Assembly: GCF_020921035.1 (NCBI RefSeq) | Contig: NC_063157.1 | Location: 1,426,001 to 1,490,000 of the forward strand | Reading direction: 5' to 3' | From: Rhodamnia argentea | Lineage: Eukaryota > Streptophyta > Magnoliopsida > Myrtales > Myrtaceae | Length of the DNA stretch: 64,000 nt | Shown here: positions 46,146-58,440 of the stretch, one piece after another | Layout of the letters: the number at the start of each line of letters is the position of its first letter | Numbering within the stretch: position 1 is the stretch's first letter | Notes under the pieces: generated by a model | What the model saw: the letters and a program-made list of their open reading frames with translations, nothing else | What the model was told of the DNA's origin: nothing | The model's database searches: none | Made by a program: the position numbers and the translations under genes

Positions 46146-49100
46146 CTAAGAAGAGGGAGGTGCCTCAGACTTATCGGTATCCATTGGGTCCCCGGAAGCA
46201 GGTGGTACATCCCCAGTCCCAGAAGCCTCATCAGGGTTAGCACTTGCATTGGCATCGGCATTGACATCACCTTGAGGTTGCTGCTCCGCACCCTGAGCAG
46301 GCTGAGGGGGGGCCTCCGGAGTAACAGGCTTGGCAGGCTTTGGTTTCATCATTATTGGCCGGCAGAACCTGTAGAAGCAAATCTTAGTTCTTAAGCACCT
46401 CCTAGAATTAGGAGAGACAAAAAAAATAAAAAATAAAAAGGGACAGGAAATCAAATGCATCCGACCAGCGGGCCATCTTTTCAACAGGTACATTGAGGTT
46501 CCACGGAACTCTCCATACCTTATGGCAAGATCTTCCTAAAATGAACTGTTTCAAGATTTCCAGCCCAGTCTAATTATTATCAATGATTTTATGTAACTTC
46601 CACATAGAAGTTACAGAGAAAAACCAAGTAAAAATTGACATTTAATGCAAGAGAGAGAAAAAGATAAAATCTCCTGAACCTCAATTTGTTACTGTTAAGT
46701 GAATAACTAGGGAAGGAGATGACCGCAACTTTCATATCAATAAGTTATCGAAAAAGTTTTTTCCTGGCATAAAGAGGGAAAAAAAAAGGCAACTGATGAG
46801 ATCCAACCTCAAACACCCGTCCAACTAAAGCCGTCTAGTTTTACTCAGTGTCCCTCTTTCCAATGTTATTTCCTCAAGGATCTTGTCTGCAGTTTGTGTA
46901 AAATTAATGATAAGTTCATAGATTTTCTCTCGGTATGTCAGTTAATTTCTGCAACAATGTTTAGATAAACAATATCAGATGTGTCAAAACAAGTAGTAGT
47001 TATTACGCCGTTCTTAAACCTTCTTCTCTATGGCTAATATCTAGCTAGCTCCGCAAACCACCCAGTAGATGTCTTCCCTTTGCGAAGAAGAATGGGAATT
47101 ACCAAACCACCACATCCAAGAGAAAGAGCATCTCACAATCAAGAGAGGAGAGGGTATGGTACCTGTCCAACGACTCTGCTTTCTTCCTTATTTCAGCTGA
47201 CAAGAGAACTGGAGGAGCATGTTTAGGAAGAGAATCCTGCTGCTGCCGCTTGTCTCTTAGCCAGGCTTCTGCTTCCACACATTCATTCAAGACCTGTTTA
47301 ACAACATAAATATATCAAATATACATCTTCAGCATAGACAGCTGCCACTTCCAGATAAAGGAGCAGAAAAAGATCTCTACCTTCTGCTTCTCAGAGAGAT
47401 CAATGTGATCAAATTTGGGATCATTCGACATGGCTGCTTCTCTGTAGCTATTTATACAATAAACAAGTTGATCTATCACCGATCCTCTTTGCATGTGATC
47501 CTTGTAACGCTCTTCTATAGGATCACCTTGCTGTATGTCAGATTACATGGTAAGAAAGTGGAGCACTTAACATAAAATGCAAATGAAATGATTCTATTAC
47601 CTTTTTAAGTTCCTCAAGCTTTGCAACATAGACACCTTTCGTTTCATCTTCACCTTCCTCGTATAACCAATCTTCCACCTCCTGAAGTTTAGCAATTAAC
47701 TCTTCTCTTTCTGAATCCGTGACAAAATCATGGTACTTATCGTTCAGCTGACAACCAAAATCAAAGAATGAGCAACAACTATATGTCCATTTCTGCAAAA
47801 GCAACCTACAAGGGAGAACTAGCAGCTCCTTACCTTGTTCCTCATATCGTAGACATAAGCTTCCACAGCATTTTTCTTGTCTTTTGTCTCTTCCATGACC
47901 CGATCTTGCAAAGCCATCTCAAATTCCTTCTCGACTGCCTTCTGCAAGTCTCCTGATGACAATGCACCGTATACCACCTCTACCACAGGGACATTTGTTT
48001 TCTTCACCTTCTTCTTTGGAGCCTCATTCTGCGTGTCCACAGCCAAAATAATAAAGATACAAAGGCAAGGCAGTCAAAAACATCTCAAACGTCAATGTTA
48101 CAGCTCTACTAGCATCAATAGATGAGACCAAAAATTTTCAGTCAATCACCATCTTGAATAGAAAACATCAACCAAAAGCCTGACAATGACAGAAACCCTC
48201 ACCATACCTCTAATTCTTGTCATAACCCTAATTTCAGAGCACATCAACACGATGATCTTGTATAATTTTGCGTAAAAGGTCAAACACTTACCGACTAGGG
48301 CCACTACAAAATATACATATTGATCGAATTATAATTGAAAAGGAGTCGTCCAGGCAGAGGAAAATCCAGAGATATAAAAGACGATGAATAGCTCACACAA
48401 GCAGTAACACCTTGTTATCAGTTTCCATCTGTACAGCCTTCTCTCCTGTCTCAGGAACACCATTTTCTCCCCCAGGAGCATCAGCAGCACCTTTTTCATC
48501 TTGCGTGTTTACATCAGCTTCAGCAGAAGCAGGGGGAGCAGCGTCGCTAGGGGTTGCATCGGTGTCCATCTTATTCACCTCTTGAGCTCCATCCTTTGTA
48601 ACTGGAACTTCCACTTCCTCTTCTTCCAAGAGCTGCGGCGTCGAACGAATTAATCAAAAGTCAGATTATCACGGACCCAACTTCAATATGAAATGAAAAT
48701 TCTTGTAATACTTACTGTTGCAGACTCAACAGACACGATTCCATGGAGATTTAGTCGGACCTTCACCTTCAGCTTGGCGCGTTCACTTTTTGAACATTGA
48801 AAGGGGCCAATCTGCATATGTATAAAAATTAGGAGAAGCCTGCTGCATCAATGGAGGAAATTTCAAGCCCAAACAAGCCAAATAGAAGACATCCTCAGCT
48901 CTCTTCTTTACCGTGTATGAGCTTATCTTCGAAGAAGCTTGCAGTTCGCTGCCATCAACGTAGTGGACATCAACAGTGAATGTTCCGGATCTATAGAAAG
49001 TTAAAGCCTTGATACTGGGTATTGGATTTCCTTTAGGAAATACAATAGTCGTTTGCTGATTATCGGCAGCCCCATCCTGAGTTTCTGCCGCGGAATTTTT

Positions 49101-50875
49101 CCATGACAAGCCAACGGAGAATGGAAAGCTTTCGTGTACCTTACGAATGAAAACACAAGTTAAGAAAGAAGAACAGGTGATATAAGTTCCGTGATAGTAG
49201 AAAGAAAGAGGCGATGCTTACACATATATACCATTCCAATTGAAGACACGCCAATTCAAATTAGCTGGTATTTTCTAGATTATTTATCATTCCAAGATGC
49301 TTGCAAATGTCACAACAACCAAACAAGAACAACTGGCTAACAGCCAAGCAAGAACAACAAAAGGCTTTCAAGATGCAACTAAGGTTCTGGTGCCAGGATT
49401 ATGAAAAAGCGTATAGAGATAGAAATGGATCAGAAAGATACGTTAATAAAACTGAATACCCATTGGGGATCAACAAAGACATGTAAGATAATAAGTGCAC
49501 CCCTACACATGCAAGACAGACACACACAAGGAGGGGGATATTGTGAACCCACGGAATAGACAGTTATACGCCATATATAGAATGTGCAATTAAATGGAAG
49601 CAAGTGATGAACGATATTTTATTCGTCTAATATAGAAATATCAAGCTGCACAGACATATATCAGCCCAACGTTAGAAGGCATTGCAGAAGTTGGATGATG
49701 TTTACCTGGAATTCTCGCACTTTGAAGGTCGGGCTAAGGATTGCACACTCCAAAGCACACCCCCTGGAAACACACTCACTTGCATTCATTGTTCGCCTAG
49801 GCTCCTTCCCGAAAAATTCCGTCAAAATCTTAATGACAGCAGGAACGCGAGATCCAGAACCGACAACCTCAACCATATGTACATTCTCGACTGCAAGACC
49901 AGCATCTGCAAGAGCCTTCTGCAAAGGCCCTTTAACTCGCTCCAAAATTGGGGCGCTGATCTGTTCAAACTCATCCCTCTTGATAAACCCTCTGACATCC
50001 TTCTCATCCATTAAGCACTCAATATTCAAAGGCGCCTCTGGATTTGCACTGAGCATTTTCTTGAGCTTCTCACAGGCAGCCCTAAGTCGAAGACAAGCTC
50101 TAGGATTCTGGTAAACATCGATCTTGTACTGCTCCTTAAACTTCGCAGCGAAATGGTGGAACAAAACCTCATCAAAATCTCTGCCACCCAGAGATCGATC
50201 ATAAGAGTGAGCCAGGATTTTTAACTGCCCTTTTTTAAATCCTGCAATGCAGACTTGCATGCTTGCGTGACCAATGTCTACAAAAGCAACATTAAGCGGG
50301 TCGCTTTCTGGCAAATCAGTCTTGTAAATGCCATAAGCCAGGGCAGTCGCAGTGGTTTCATGCATTAACCGAAGAGGGTGTAAGCCTGCAATGGTAGCCG
50401 CATCTAAGACTGCTCTTCTCTGGAGGTCCGTAAAGTAAACTGGAATCCCAATGCAACAATCCACCACTGCCGTATTTAGATTCTTCTCAGCAATACCCTT
50501 GAGATTAGAGAACATCATGCCAAGTACTTGGGTTGGGGTATATGTCCTTGCTTCTCCGAGATATCTTGCATGTATCAGAGGATAACCCTCAGGGCCCTCA
50601 GTAACTTGGAAAGGCCATGACTGCAGATCCCTCTGCAGCTCGGGATCTGAGAATTTCCGTCCAATTAACCGCTTTATCTGGGAGATAGAATTTTTGGGGT
50701 TCATCATGGTAGAAGCAGCTCCTGCAGTCCCAATAAACCGCTGCTTCTCACCAAAGCAGACGATGGCAGGAGTTTCGCGTTTGGACTCATCATTGAGCAC
50801 GACATCAATCCCCCTTTGCCTTGCAACAGCGACAATGCAACTCTCGTTCCCAAAGTCAAAGCCCACCACGCTCAT
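46146..50875 (-). CDS. HSP110/SSE-type heat shock 70 kDa protein (HSP70-14/15-like)
   Basis: Nine coding exons join to 853 residues: 49706-50875, 48912-49139, 48716-48811, 48411-48632, 48028-47834, 47747-47601, 47530-47381, 47293-47163 and 46368-46146 (minus strand), all GT/AG and in phase. Residues 1-390 form the actin-like ATPase domain (MSVVGFDFGNES, IPVYFTDLQRRAVLDAA, GGRDFDE, VEVVGSGSRVPAV). A beta-sandwich domain follows, then a long acidic Ala/Asp-rich insert (about 499-572) and a helical C-terminal domain, ending in a second Pro/Asp-rich tail. The long acidic insert and lack of EEVD mark the HSP110 subfamily, cytosolic nucleotide-exchange factors for HSP70 that also hold unfolded proteins. 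A 5' UTR intron probably runs from the CAG|GTGAGA donor near 51818 to an acceptor near 50885. A heat-shock element and TATA box lie upstream. Confidence 0.94.
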
Positions 50876-51896
50876 CTTTAGCTAGGCAGACCAATTCAGG
50901 CAACAAAATAATCGGATTGGCAAGAGTAAAAAGTGCTGATTTCCTTTGCAGAAGCAACGCAATCTGTTTAATTAACCACCAAATTGCAAAGCTGACCATC
51001 AAAACAAATAGTGCAATATCCAATAATCAATAAGACAACTAATTAAACAGATACATAGTCGTTTAACTCCACATAGATCCAGGCAATAAATAGGCTGACC
51101 GGCGGGAGTAAAAAGTGTTGATTACCTGCTAAATATTCACAGAAGCAAAGGAACCTGTTCAATTAACCACCAAATTGGGAAGCCAATTATCAAAGCAAAT
51201 GGCGCAACATCAAGTCAGCGATGACGCAACTAAGTTAAACTGACATATCGTTGTTATACTCCGCATAGACAAGCCAAGAGTTCGGGAACTACACGTACAA
51301 TTGAATAACAAAAAAATGACGCGAGCGCAAAACATCTCAACTCGACCACGCGGGAAAATTAACTGCACAAATCTCAATCAGCACAAATTTTGCCTTCCTT
51401 TGATAAGTCCACCAAGCCGCCTTCCCAAATTAGAGCCATAAAGTAAATGCCTACATACGCGGAACTACCAAAACACCGAACAAAATCAATTCTTTGTCGC
51501 GACCCGTAAAGGACACACATGAATCACGAGTGATACGCCCAAACACTCGCAGAATCCACAAACACGAACACATAAAAGCATCATGCTTTCACAACACTTG
51601 ATTCGAAGCAGGCAGAACAAAGGAACTACGAATGCCAATGAAGCGGCAATCGGAGGCCGAACTGAGCAAAAACGGAGAGAATCACGAAAGCATGCGGGCA
51701 CAAAAAGTATGTGAAGTTGCAGATCTACAGAAAAAGAGGGACAAAAGCAGAGAACGGAACGTGAGCCCAAGCTCCATCGACGCTTCGTCGAGATAGGAGT
51801 GCGCGCTGGCAATCTCACCTGAAGAGGAAGAAGAGATCGAAGTGCCCGAGCGGTCGCGACGGTGTATAGGGTCTGGAATTCTCTAAAGAAGTGGTC

Positions 51897-51903
51897 TTTT
51901 ATA
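51897..51903 (-). promoter_or_regulatory. TATA box of the HSP110-type gene
   Basis: Read on the minus strand, this is TATAAAA. It lies about 80 bases upstream of the likely 5' UTR splice donor near 51818, so transcription would start near 51865-51872. Confidence 0.65.
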
Positions 51904-52038
51904 CGAGGGAACAGACGGAAGGGGACGAAAGGGAAGGTGTGTGTGTGGAAATTTCTTTACCGTTCGAACTTGCTCTCTCGTTCCTTGTTCTGCAATTTTA
52001 TTTATTTTTTAATTTCTTTAGGCAAACGTTGTTGGCTC

Positions 52039-52051
52039 TTCTAGAAAGTTC
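52039..52051 (-). promoter_or_regulatory. Heat-shock element (three perfect units)
   Basis: TTCTAGAAAGTTC has three alternating 5-bp units (TTC, GAA, TTC at the required spacing); a loosely spaced fourth GAA follows at 52054-52056. It lies about 140 bases upstream of the TATA box of the HSP110-type gene, the position where heat shock factors bind in plant HSP promoters. Confidence 0.72.
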
Positions 52052-52059
52052 TTTGAATG

Positions 52060-55000
52060 TTGAATGACTTTCTCGCTCTTTTCTCCCTCGTTCTCTCGCT
52101 TCTTTTTTGTAAAAAGAAAAAAAGATAAAATATATATCTTTTTAGAAGGTCCCCTCCATGGAAAATTATTTGTGCCTTCTGAAAATTTGTTTTGATTCAA
52201 TATTTATCTGAACCCAATGCCACTTATATGCTCTCTCTCTCTTATAAGGATTCGAAGCTTGTCCAATAACCTGACGAGTTACCTTCATATCTTACTTATT
52301 TTAATGTATCTGTACACGCACGTCATGCATCCTCAGTTATCAATGATATATTTTTCTTCATTGACGTGAAGGAACACCCTCTCTTTGCTTTATATCTGAA
52401 GAAGCCCGAAGTTCGGATGAGGGACCAAACAAAACAGTTTAAAAACTTACTTAGATTGTGATTTATGAAAATTTTGTGTTGATTTTATATTAAATTGCAT
52501 CCGATATCACTTGCAATGTTTTCATTGATGCATTCCGTTACCGGTTGGATGGTTCTCTTTGCAAGATGAAGGTTACGAAAATAGGAGAGGATGTTGTGAT
52601 AGTTTATTCCAAGTTTGCTTTTTATGGCAACCCTAATTGCAAAGGGATTTTGTTACGAGTTAATTACGTATAATAACTTTATGGCGACTTGTCTTGTGAT
52701 GCATTTATTAAACGATAAAAAGGTTGAAATTTTCCTGAATAAATATATCGAGGGACGAGCACAACAATAATTCATAAACTCTTGCAAAACGTGCAATTAA
52801 ATCTCTGAACTTATTCTTCTTCTAGTAATTTGACCATTGAACTTTATATTCTTCCGTTCAAGTTAATCATTCCGTTAAACAAATAAGCGAAAATATTGAC
52901 ACCGACCTCCACATTAGACCCCCAAAAAAAAAAAAACAAAATTCCACGTTGGAAACAAGTCAGCTTGTCGCCGTGTCCAACCACACTACCTAGTTTGTGC
53001 GGCCCGAACGGCTGTGCCAAAAGCCCACTCATGGTTCGATTATCCAATCCAAAACCTGGGTCGCTTTTGTGTGATGGGAGCATCATTTTCCTCGAAGAAC
53101 AAAAGAACACCATCGGAGCATAAAGTCTAAAGGGGTCATCAGCCCCCTGAATTTTTTTTTTTTTTTAAAATTCGTTGGACGTTGTATCTGTACTTTGTTT
53201 CGGCGAATTTAGCCGCGGAAATTTCGTGCTCTTGTTGGAGTTGGTCCTTCGATCAAATGGTTGCGCGGGGAATATTGATGCGGCCGTCGGTACTTTATCG
53301 ATGTTGATTAGATTAATTGCTGACGGGAAATTAAGAAGAAGGCTTGAGTAATCGACAGAAACTCTCGTTACATCATGGTCAGGCTCTCCATTAGACTCTG
53401 ATCGAGTCCCTCGCTAGTTTCGGGCCCCTACGCTCCCTCGAGCTCAGTCAAGGGTCATTGGACCGTCGCGTGCATGAAGCAAGTCGAAGGATGATGATAC
53501 ATTCACCGATCCAGATTGCCAAAGAAAAAACACACAGCATGAGAGGAAAACCACAAGACATCCAATGACCATTGACAACCAAGTACTGCTGTTAATCACA
53601 AATCTCAGACTCTTCTACATCGTTAGGACTGAGATATATGGCTGAGTTCTCACCCGACCAACAAACCCAAGTAACATTGAGCCAAGACAAGGCCTAATGT
53701 CCAGTCTAGTAACAATGAAAGCTGAGGCATCCCCTTGTCAAAGATGAATAAAACCCAATTAATCGCATTCGATCGCGCTCGTTCCCATGTCTCGCTGCAC
53801 CGGGTAATCTACCAAGGGCACAAGGCTTCGTGTTATAGGCTCGAGAAGTTTTTTTTTTTTTTTTTGGTCGAGACTTGAATCAACAGTCAGGCTTCTTGAG
53901 ATGCAATTTGATGTTGAGTTTTAACCGGTTCAACCAACCATTCTCTCACATGGTTTAATAGTAGGAAAGACATGGACGATCATTTTGTTCTCCATCTAGA
54001 GTCCCCATGGAACTGATAGTCTTATGGCATCATTCACTTTTCACAATGATACTAAAGAAGGTGTTCTCTTTCTTTCAATCTAAACAATTTAAAAAGAACG
54101 AAAGAAAGAAAACAGAAGCTGACAAACAACGAGTCGCGCACAAGAGATTGGCAATCGTTTATGCTGAGCCAAGTATGAGGAACTCAAAAGATTGAACCCC
54201 CTACAAACAGCAGAGATAAGTCTCACCTCCTTTTGACACCATCCACACAGCGACACAGCCCCTACTTCAAGCACACAAGGCCACCCTTCCACAACCCAAT
54301 AGAAAAGCCTAAGAAGAATAAAAACAGCAGCCTCTAGTTGCCATTCAGACAAATCCAAACCCTTTTTTTTGGGTCCTGACTCTATATCTTTCCTTAGCAT
54401 CCTCACGTTTCTTGCTCCATAACAAATACCAAGTTCTCCCTCACACAATCTCAGTCTATTACCTCCAGGAAATTAAGGGGCAAAAAAGAAAGGGAACAAA
54501 GAAGACTGATGTGTCACCCTGGTTATCCGGTGGTTGGCGTATCCCGAAGCACCAGGAGTCGCCAAAGATGGGTTAACCTGCCGGAGACGGTGGCACGTGA
54601 AGGTGATAGCAACCGTGCATCGAATGAGGAAGCAAGAGGGAATGGCAGAGGCACGGCTAACTGGTGCCTGTGCTCTCCAACGTTTCATCCCAGATCGTTC
54701 AGGTGTAGATATCACCGGTCTCATTACACATGGGTCAGTCGGGTGCAGAGTTGAACACTCATAAATGAGTCTAGTCTGATGAGTAAGGTGCGCAGAAGTA
54801 AGCACTGTGATGTAAAGAACCCACCTCTACACACATCTCGTCTTAATTATGCATCAAATAAGATTTCTGTTGATCTTTGTTACTTTGTACATGGGTACAA
54901 GCTCTTTTAACACAGATTGCACTCAAATAGTATTAACATCCACACTTCTTCTTTGAACTACTACTGGATCTTCATATATTGATCATCATACCAGAACCCA

Positions 55001-55410
55001 AGCCAATAAACTTTCGCCGCCACTCCTTTTTTTTTTTTGCCTTAGGGGAAGTAGCTTTTACCAGGATTGACGATGTCCCATGTTGTCCTCTTGATCTACT
55101 AACCAGATCATTTCTCGTGCAAGTATCGCAGTCAATAGCCACTGAATTAGCTTTGCAATGTTATGTCATCGAACGTCCTAGTCGCTGTGGATACAAAGAA
55201 GAATTGTTAACGTTCACATGTATTTTATCTATTAAGACTGCTAGAAACTGTCCCCGGTTCTGGTTGTTAGACATGTTTGACATGTCCTAAATCCGGAGAG
55301 TCTTATGACACTTTGTTGGCAACTTGAAAGGCCAATGCCTAAAGTTATGGAAAGAGATTCTTAACTTAGCAGCAAGTCCACGAATAAAAGATGAAAAAGC
55401 TTGAATTCTA
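52060..55410. other. Intergenic stretch between HSP110-type and LEA-2 genes
   Basis: No gene is supported. The 54473-54805 interval has overlapping frames on both strands (110 aa minus, 76-81 aa plus) and is more GC-balanced than its surroundings; it may be transcribed 3' sequence of the LEA-2 gene, but no family is recognisable. Poly-A/T runs occur at 52925, 53150 and 53850. Confidence 0.4.
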
Positions 55411-55415
55411 CTCAC

Positions 55416-56603
55416 CTCAGGATAGCAGCTTTGACGAACAATCGTTCGGTTCTTTGTATTGACCAGTACCTCACATGATACTTGCGCCTGCAGAGAAATT
55501 ACAAAATTTGAACATCACATTACCAAAAAAAAGAAGTCCGAATGAAGCAATTCAAAGTGGCAGATTGGATGGAATTTTTTGTAAGCGCATAAAAAGGAAG
55601 GTCTGGTTGACGCGTGCCCCACGAATTCTTGTTATATTTACTTGGTAAAGAAAGTTTCGATTTTCAAAGCATCGGTTTCGCAGTTTATGAAGAACGATCA
55701 ATGTATCCAAAACTGTGATCTTTCTTTAATTAGCTACTTAACACTCGTCACTTGTCAACATAATCCTAAAGCAAATACAACAAACTGTAACTTATTTGAG
55801 CTGAAGTTAGTGACTCTGCATCCGTCTCTGATAAGTGAAATGCCCACAAAGCAGTACAACAGCAGCATATTCAAATGCAGAAACCCCTTGGACCAAAAAA
55901 AAAAATGCAGAAACCCCAACATAAGACGCTTAGCAATGTTTCATTTTTCCTAGTACAGTCGAAACAATTCCTGTTCAGGAACCTCTAACACGAAAGTTAA
56001 AAGAATTCAACTTTACTTTACCTTCAAAGGGAACCTGAAGAACCAAAGCCCAAGCTGTCCCTCCACCTCCGTCAGGGTAACAAACGGCACCCTCCCCTTC
56101 GCCAGGTCCTCGATCAAGGGCGCCGCCTCCGCCAGGACCTCGACCCCGTCCAGCTCCAGCTCAGCGTCCACGTAGGACGACCCGAACGCCGTCACGTGAC
56201 CCCCGCCCGACCTCACGCGGCCCAGCATCCTCCCCCTGTACCCGACCGCCACGTCGAGCCTCCCGATGTCCATCCAGTACGCGTCGGCGTTCCTCACCCG
56301 GATCGTGGCCACCATGGATATGTCCACGACCAGGACGGGCAGGGTCCGGATCCGGACCCGGGTCGGCCAAAGCCGCGTGATCTTGAGGTCCGGGTCCGAC
56401 GGCCAGAGGACGTACGCGAGCGCGGCTGACAAAACGAGGGACGAGATGGACAGGAGCACGCAGGTGTTCGTACAGCGTCGCCGGCGGGGATAGTAAAGCG
56501 GCAAAGCGACGTCGTGTGGGTCGTGGGGCTGGGGTGGCAAGGGAGTGTAGTAGAAGCCCTGTGGCGGTAGCGGAGGATTCGGGTCGGGTTTGGACTGATC
56601 CAT
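55416..56603 (-). CDS. LEA-2 / NHL-like single-pass membrane protein
   Basis: Exon 1 (56022-56603) and exon 2 (55416-55487) join in phase to 218 residues ending QSCYPE. The start MDQSKPDPNPPLPPQG gives a Pro-rich cytosolic N-terminus, a basic RRRR block, one membrane helix (about 47-67), WPSDPD, and an LEA-2 beta-sandwich (VRNADAYWMD, VAVGYRGRMLG, HVTAFGSSYVDAELELDGVEVL, GLWFF). The family includes NDR1/HIN1-like proteins linked to plasma membrane and defence or stress. Relatives normally stop at or right after CYPE; here CYPE is followed by a GTGAGT donor, so a short unseen third exon supplying the stop is likely. Reading through gives an unlikely 37-residue tail. The upstream frame to 56799 is not used because 56601 is the first ATG with family-like sequence. 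Coding GC is much higher than the flanks. Confidence 0.82.
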
Positions 56604-56808
56604 GGATCGTGTAGAGAGAGAGAGTGGAAGTGTTTGGTTTTGTTTGGTTGCGATTGATTGCTTTTGTCTGGTGCGAGGAATGATGAAGAGTATTGCCATA
56701 GACTTCAGGTTTAACCATGGTCGTTCGGGATGTTGACATAAAGTTCCGCCGGTAGAAATCAAATTTAGGATTGCTCCCGATACAGACCCAAGTGTTCAAT
56801 ATACATAA

Positions 56809-57593
56809 TTAGAATAGGGCCATGCTATTTCGACTTCTTCCTCGACTAATACACTCCATATTTTAGCATCTTCAACATATTATCCTCCGCGGGTTTCACT
56901 CTTTTTTAGTTATTGCCACGTGGTTGGACGCCAAGGGAGCGGCGGCGGCGGTAGGGGTAGAAGGCACGGGCTCGAAGTGGCGTTCGAGGAAGGGGGAGAC
57001 GACGTCGAGGGCGAGGTCTCGGATCTATAGAAGGAGGTGGTGAGAGAGTCATGTTCTCCATGGTCATAATTCGGCAGTTGATGAAGAAAACAAAGAAAGT
57101 GAAAAAAACAGATAAAAACAAGGCAACGGGGATGTCTTCAATTGCTTCCAATGAGAGCGATAAAAACAAAATTTTGAACTTGAAGCCTCTTCTGCTTTTT
57201 TCCCTTTCTTTTCTATCTTCTTGGCTAAGCTAGGAAATGTAAAATCTTTTTTGGAGCGAAATTGAGATGAGAGTGGGTTATCTTCAATTGCGGATAATTG
57301 ATGAATTACCACTGAGACTTGAACCGTGATCCAACTTAATTAAGAGAAATAAGAGAGGCCAGAATTACCTTCGGGCGAAAGAGAACGGAGAGAATTAAGG
57401 AGGAGGAGGAGGAGGAGGAGGAGGAGGGAGGTGGGACCCACAAAAAAAAGAAAAAGAAAGAGAAAAAGAAAGAGACTAAATAATCGGAGGATGCTAAAAA
57501 AATGGGACCCATGGAGGATAATATGATCAAAACATCATTATATGGAGTGCATTAGCTAAAGAACGAGTGGAGAGAGCGCGACCCTTAGAATAG
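56809..57593. mobile_element. Second Mutator-like element with 9-bp target duplication
   Basis: TTAGAATAG occurs at 56809-56817 and again at 57585-57593. Between them (56818-57584, 767 bp) the ends are imperfect inverted repeats: CTAATACACTCCATA and CATATTATCCTCC on the left, and CTAATGCACTCCATA and CATATTATCCTCC read inward from the right. No transposase is present. The interior has a GC-rich segment (56930-57030) whose minus strand is open (LALDVVSPFLERHFEPV), perhaps another captured exon, and a GGA repeat at 57398-57428. The 87-residue frame at 56906-57169 is not called as a gene. Confidence 0.7.
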
Positions 57594-57639
57594 TCAAAAT
57601 CACTCGAATGATCAATCGGCCAAGGAGAATTAAAAAAAA

Positions 57640-58060
57640 AAAAAAAAGGCATAAATCTATCGTAATTATTTCAATTTAATCATAAGCCTTTTTTTTTTGT
57701 CGGTTGAGTCATAAATCTTTTGTATTTGTATTAATTCAGTCCATTCGACAAATTTTGACTAGCCATCGCCGACGTGGTTGCTCCCGGAGAGAGCCGCGAC
57801 GTCCCTGCCTAGTGCCGGCGACCCTCACCAGCGCTAAACTCTAAAGTTTAAGGGAAAAAAAAAAAGAAAACAAAAATTATAAAAATATCAAAATATTATT
57901 AAAAAATTTCCACTCGAGCGTTAGTCAACGTTAGCTGGCCGAGACTAAATTGGCACAAATACAAAAAAGATTTAAGACCAAATTAGAAAGAAAGAAAATT
58001 GAGGATTAAATTAGCACAATTGTAATAGATTTTAGACTTTTTTGGTAATATTCTCCAATC
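57640..58060. repeat. Inverted-repeat DNA element, same family as 17325-18150
   Basis: The left arm (about 57650-57765) and right arm (about 57930-58055) are inverted copies with the same motifs as the 17.3-kb element (TAATCATAAGCC, AAATCTTTTGTATTTG; right ACAATTGTAATAGAT). The core is shorter and GC-richer around 57770-57835. No coding content. Confidence 0.62.
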
Positions 58061-58229
58061 ATGTCACAAACGTGATATCTCAATATTTTTTCCTTTTCAA
58101 ATTAAAACACTTTTCGTACATTGTTTTATGAACAATTGTATTGGCTATCAAGGTTTTGGTACTTCTATATCTTGGCTAGAAATCACTAACGTAGAGATCG
58201 GCCATCATATGTTACATCACTTGCACCGA

Positions 58230-58440
58230 CATGGAAACCTTTTTATAATTTCATGAATATTTTGATTTTCATCATTTTCTCTCTTTTTTTTCCTTTTTAA
58301 TTTCCATTCCTTTATTATGGCCGACAAGGCTCGACCTCACCATCGCCGAGCTAGGTCGTGCCTCGCCCCCTCACCGGCAAGCGCCAACTCGGCCGCTAAC
58401 AATGACGAATTGACATAAATACAATAGATGTAAATTTTTT
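58230..58440. repeat. Core fragment of the same GC-cored repeat family
   Basis: A pyrimidine run followed by a 'tggccgacaaggctcg' GC-rich block and 'gacataaatacaat' resembles the core and right-arm start of the elements at 17.3 and 57.6 kb. Complete arms are absent. Confidence 0.4.

Noticed and set aside
50694-50885. Plus-strand frames within 49682-50885
   Set aside because: They are antisense shadows of the HSP110-type ATPase-domain exon.
56161-56799. 212-residue minus frame overlapping the LEA-2 exon
   Set aside because: It is a shifted frame of a GC-rich exon, with Arg/Pro/His-rich nonsense sequence and no domain.
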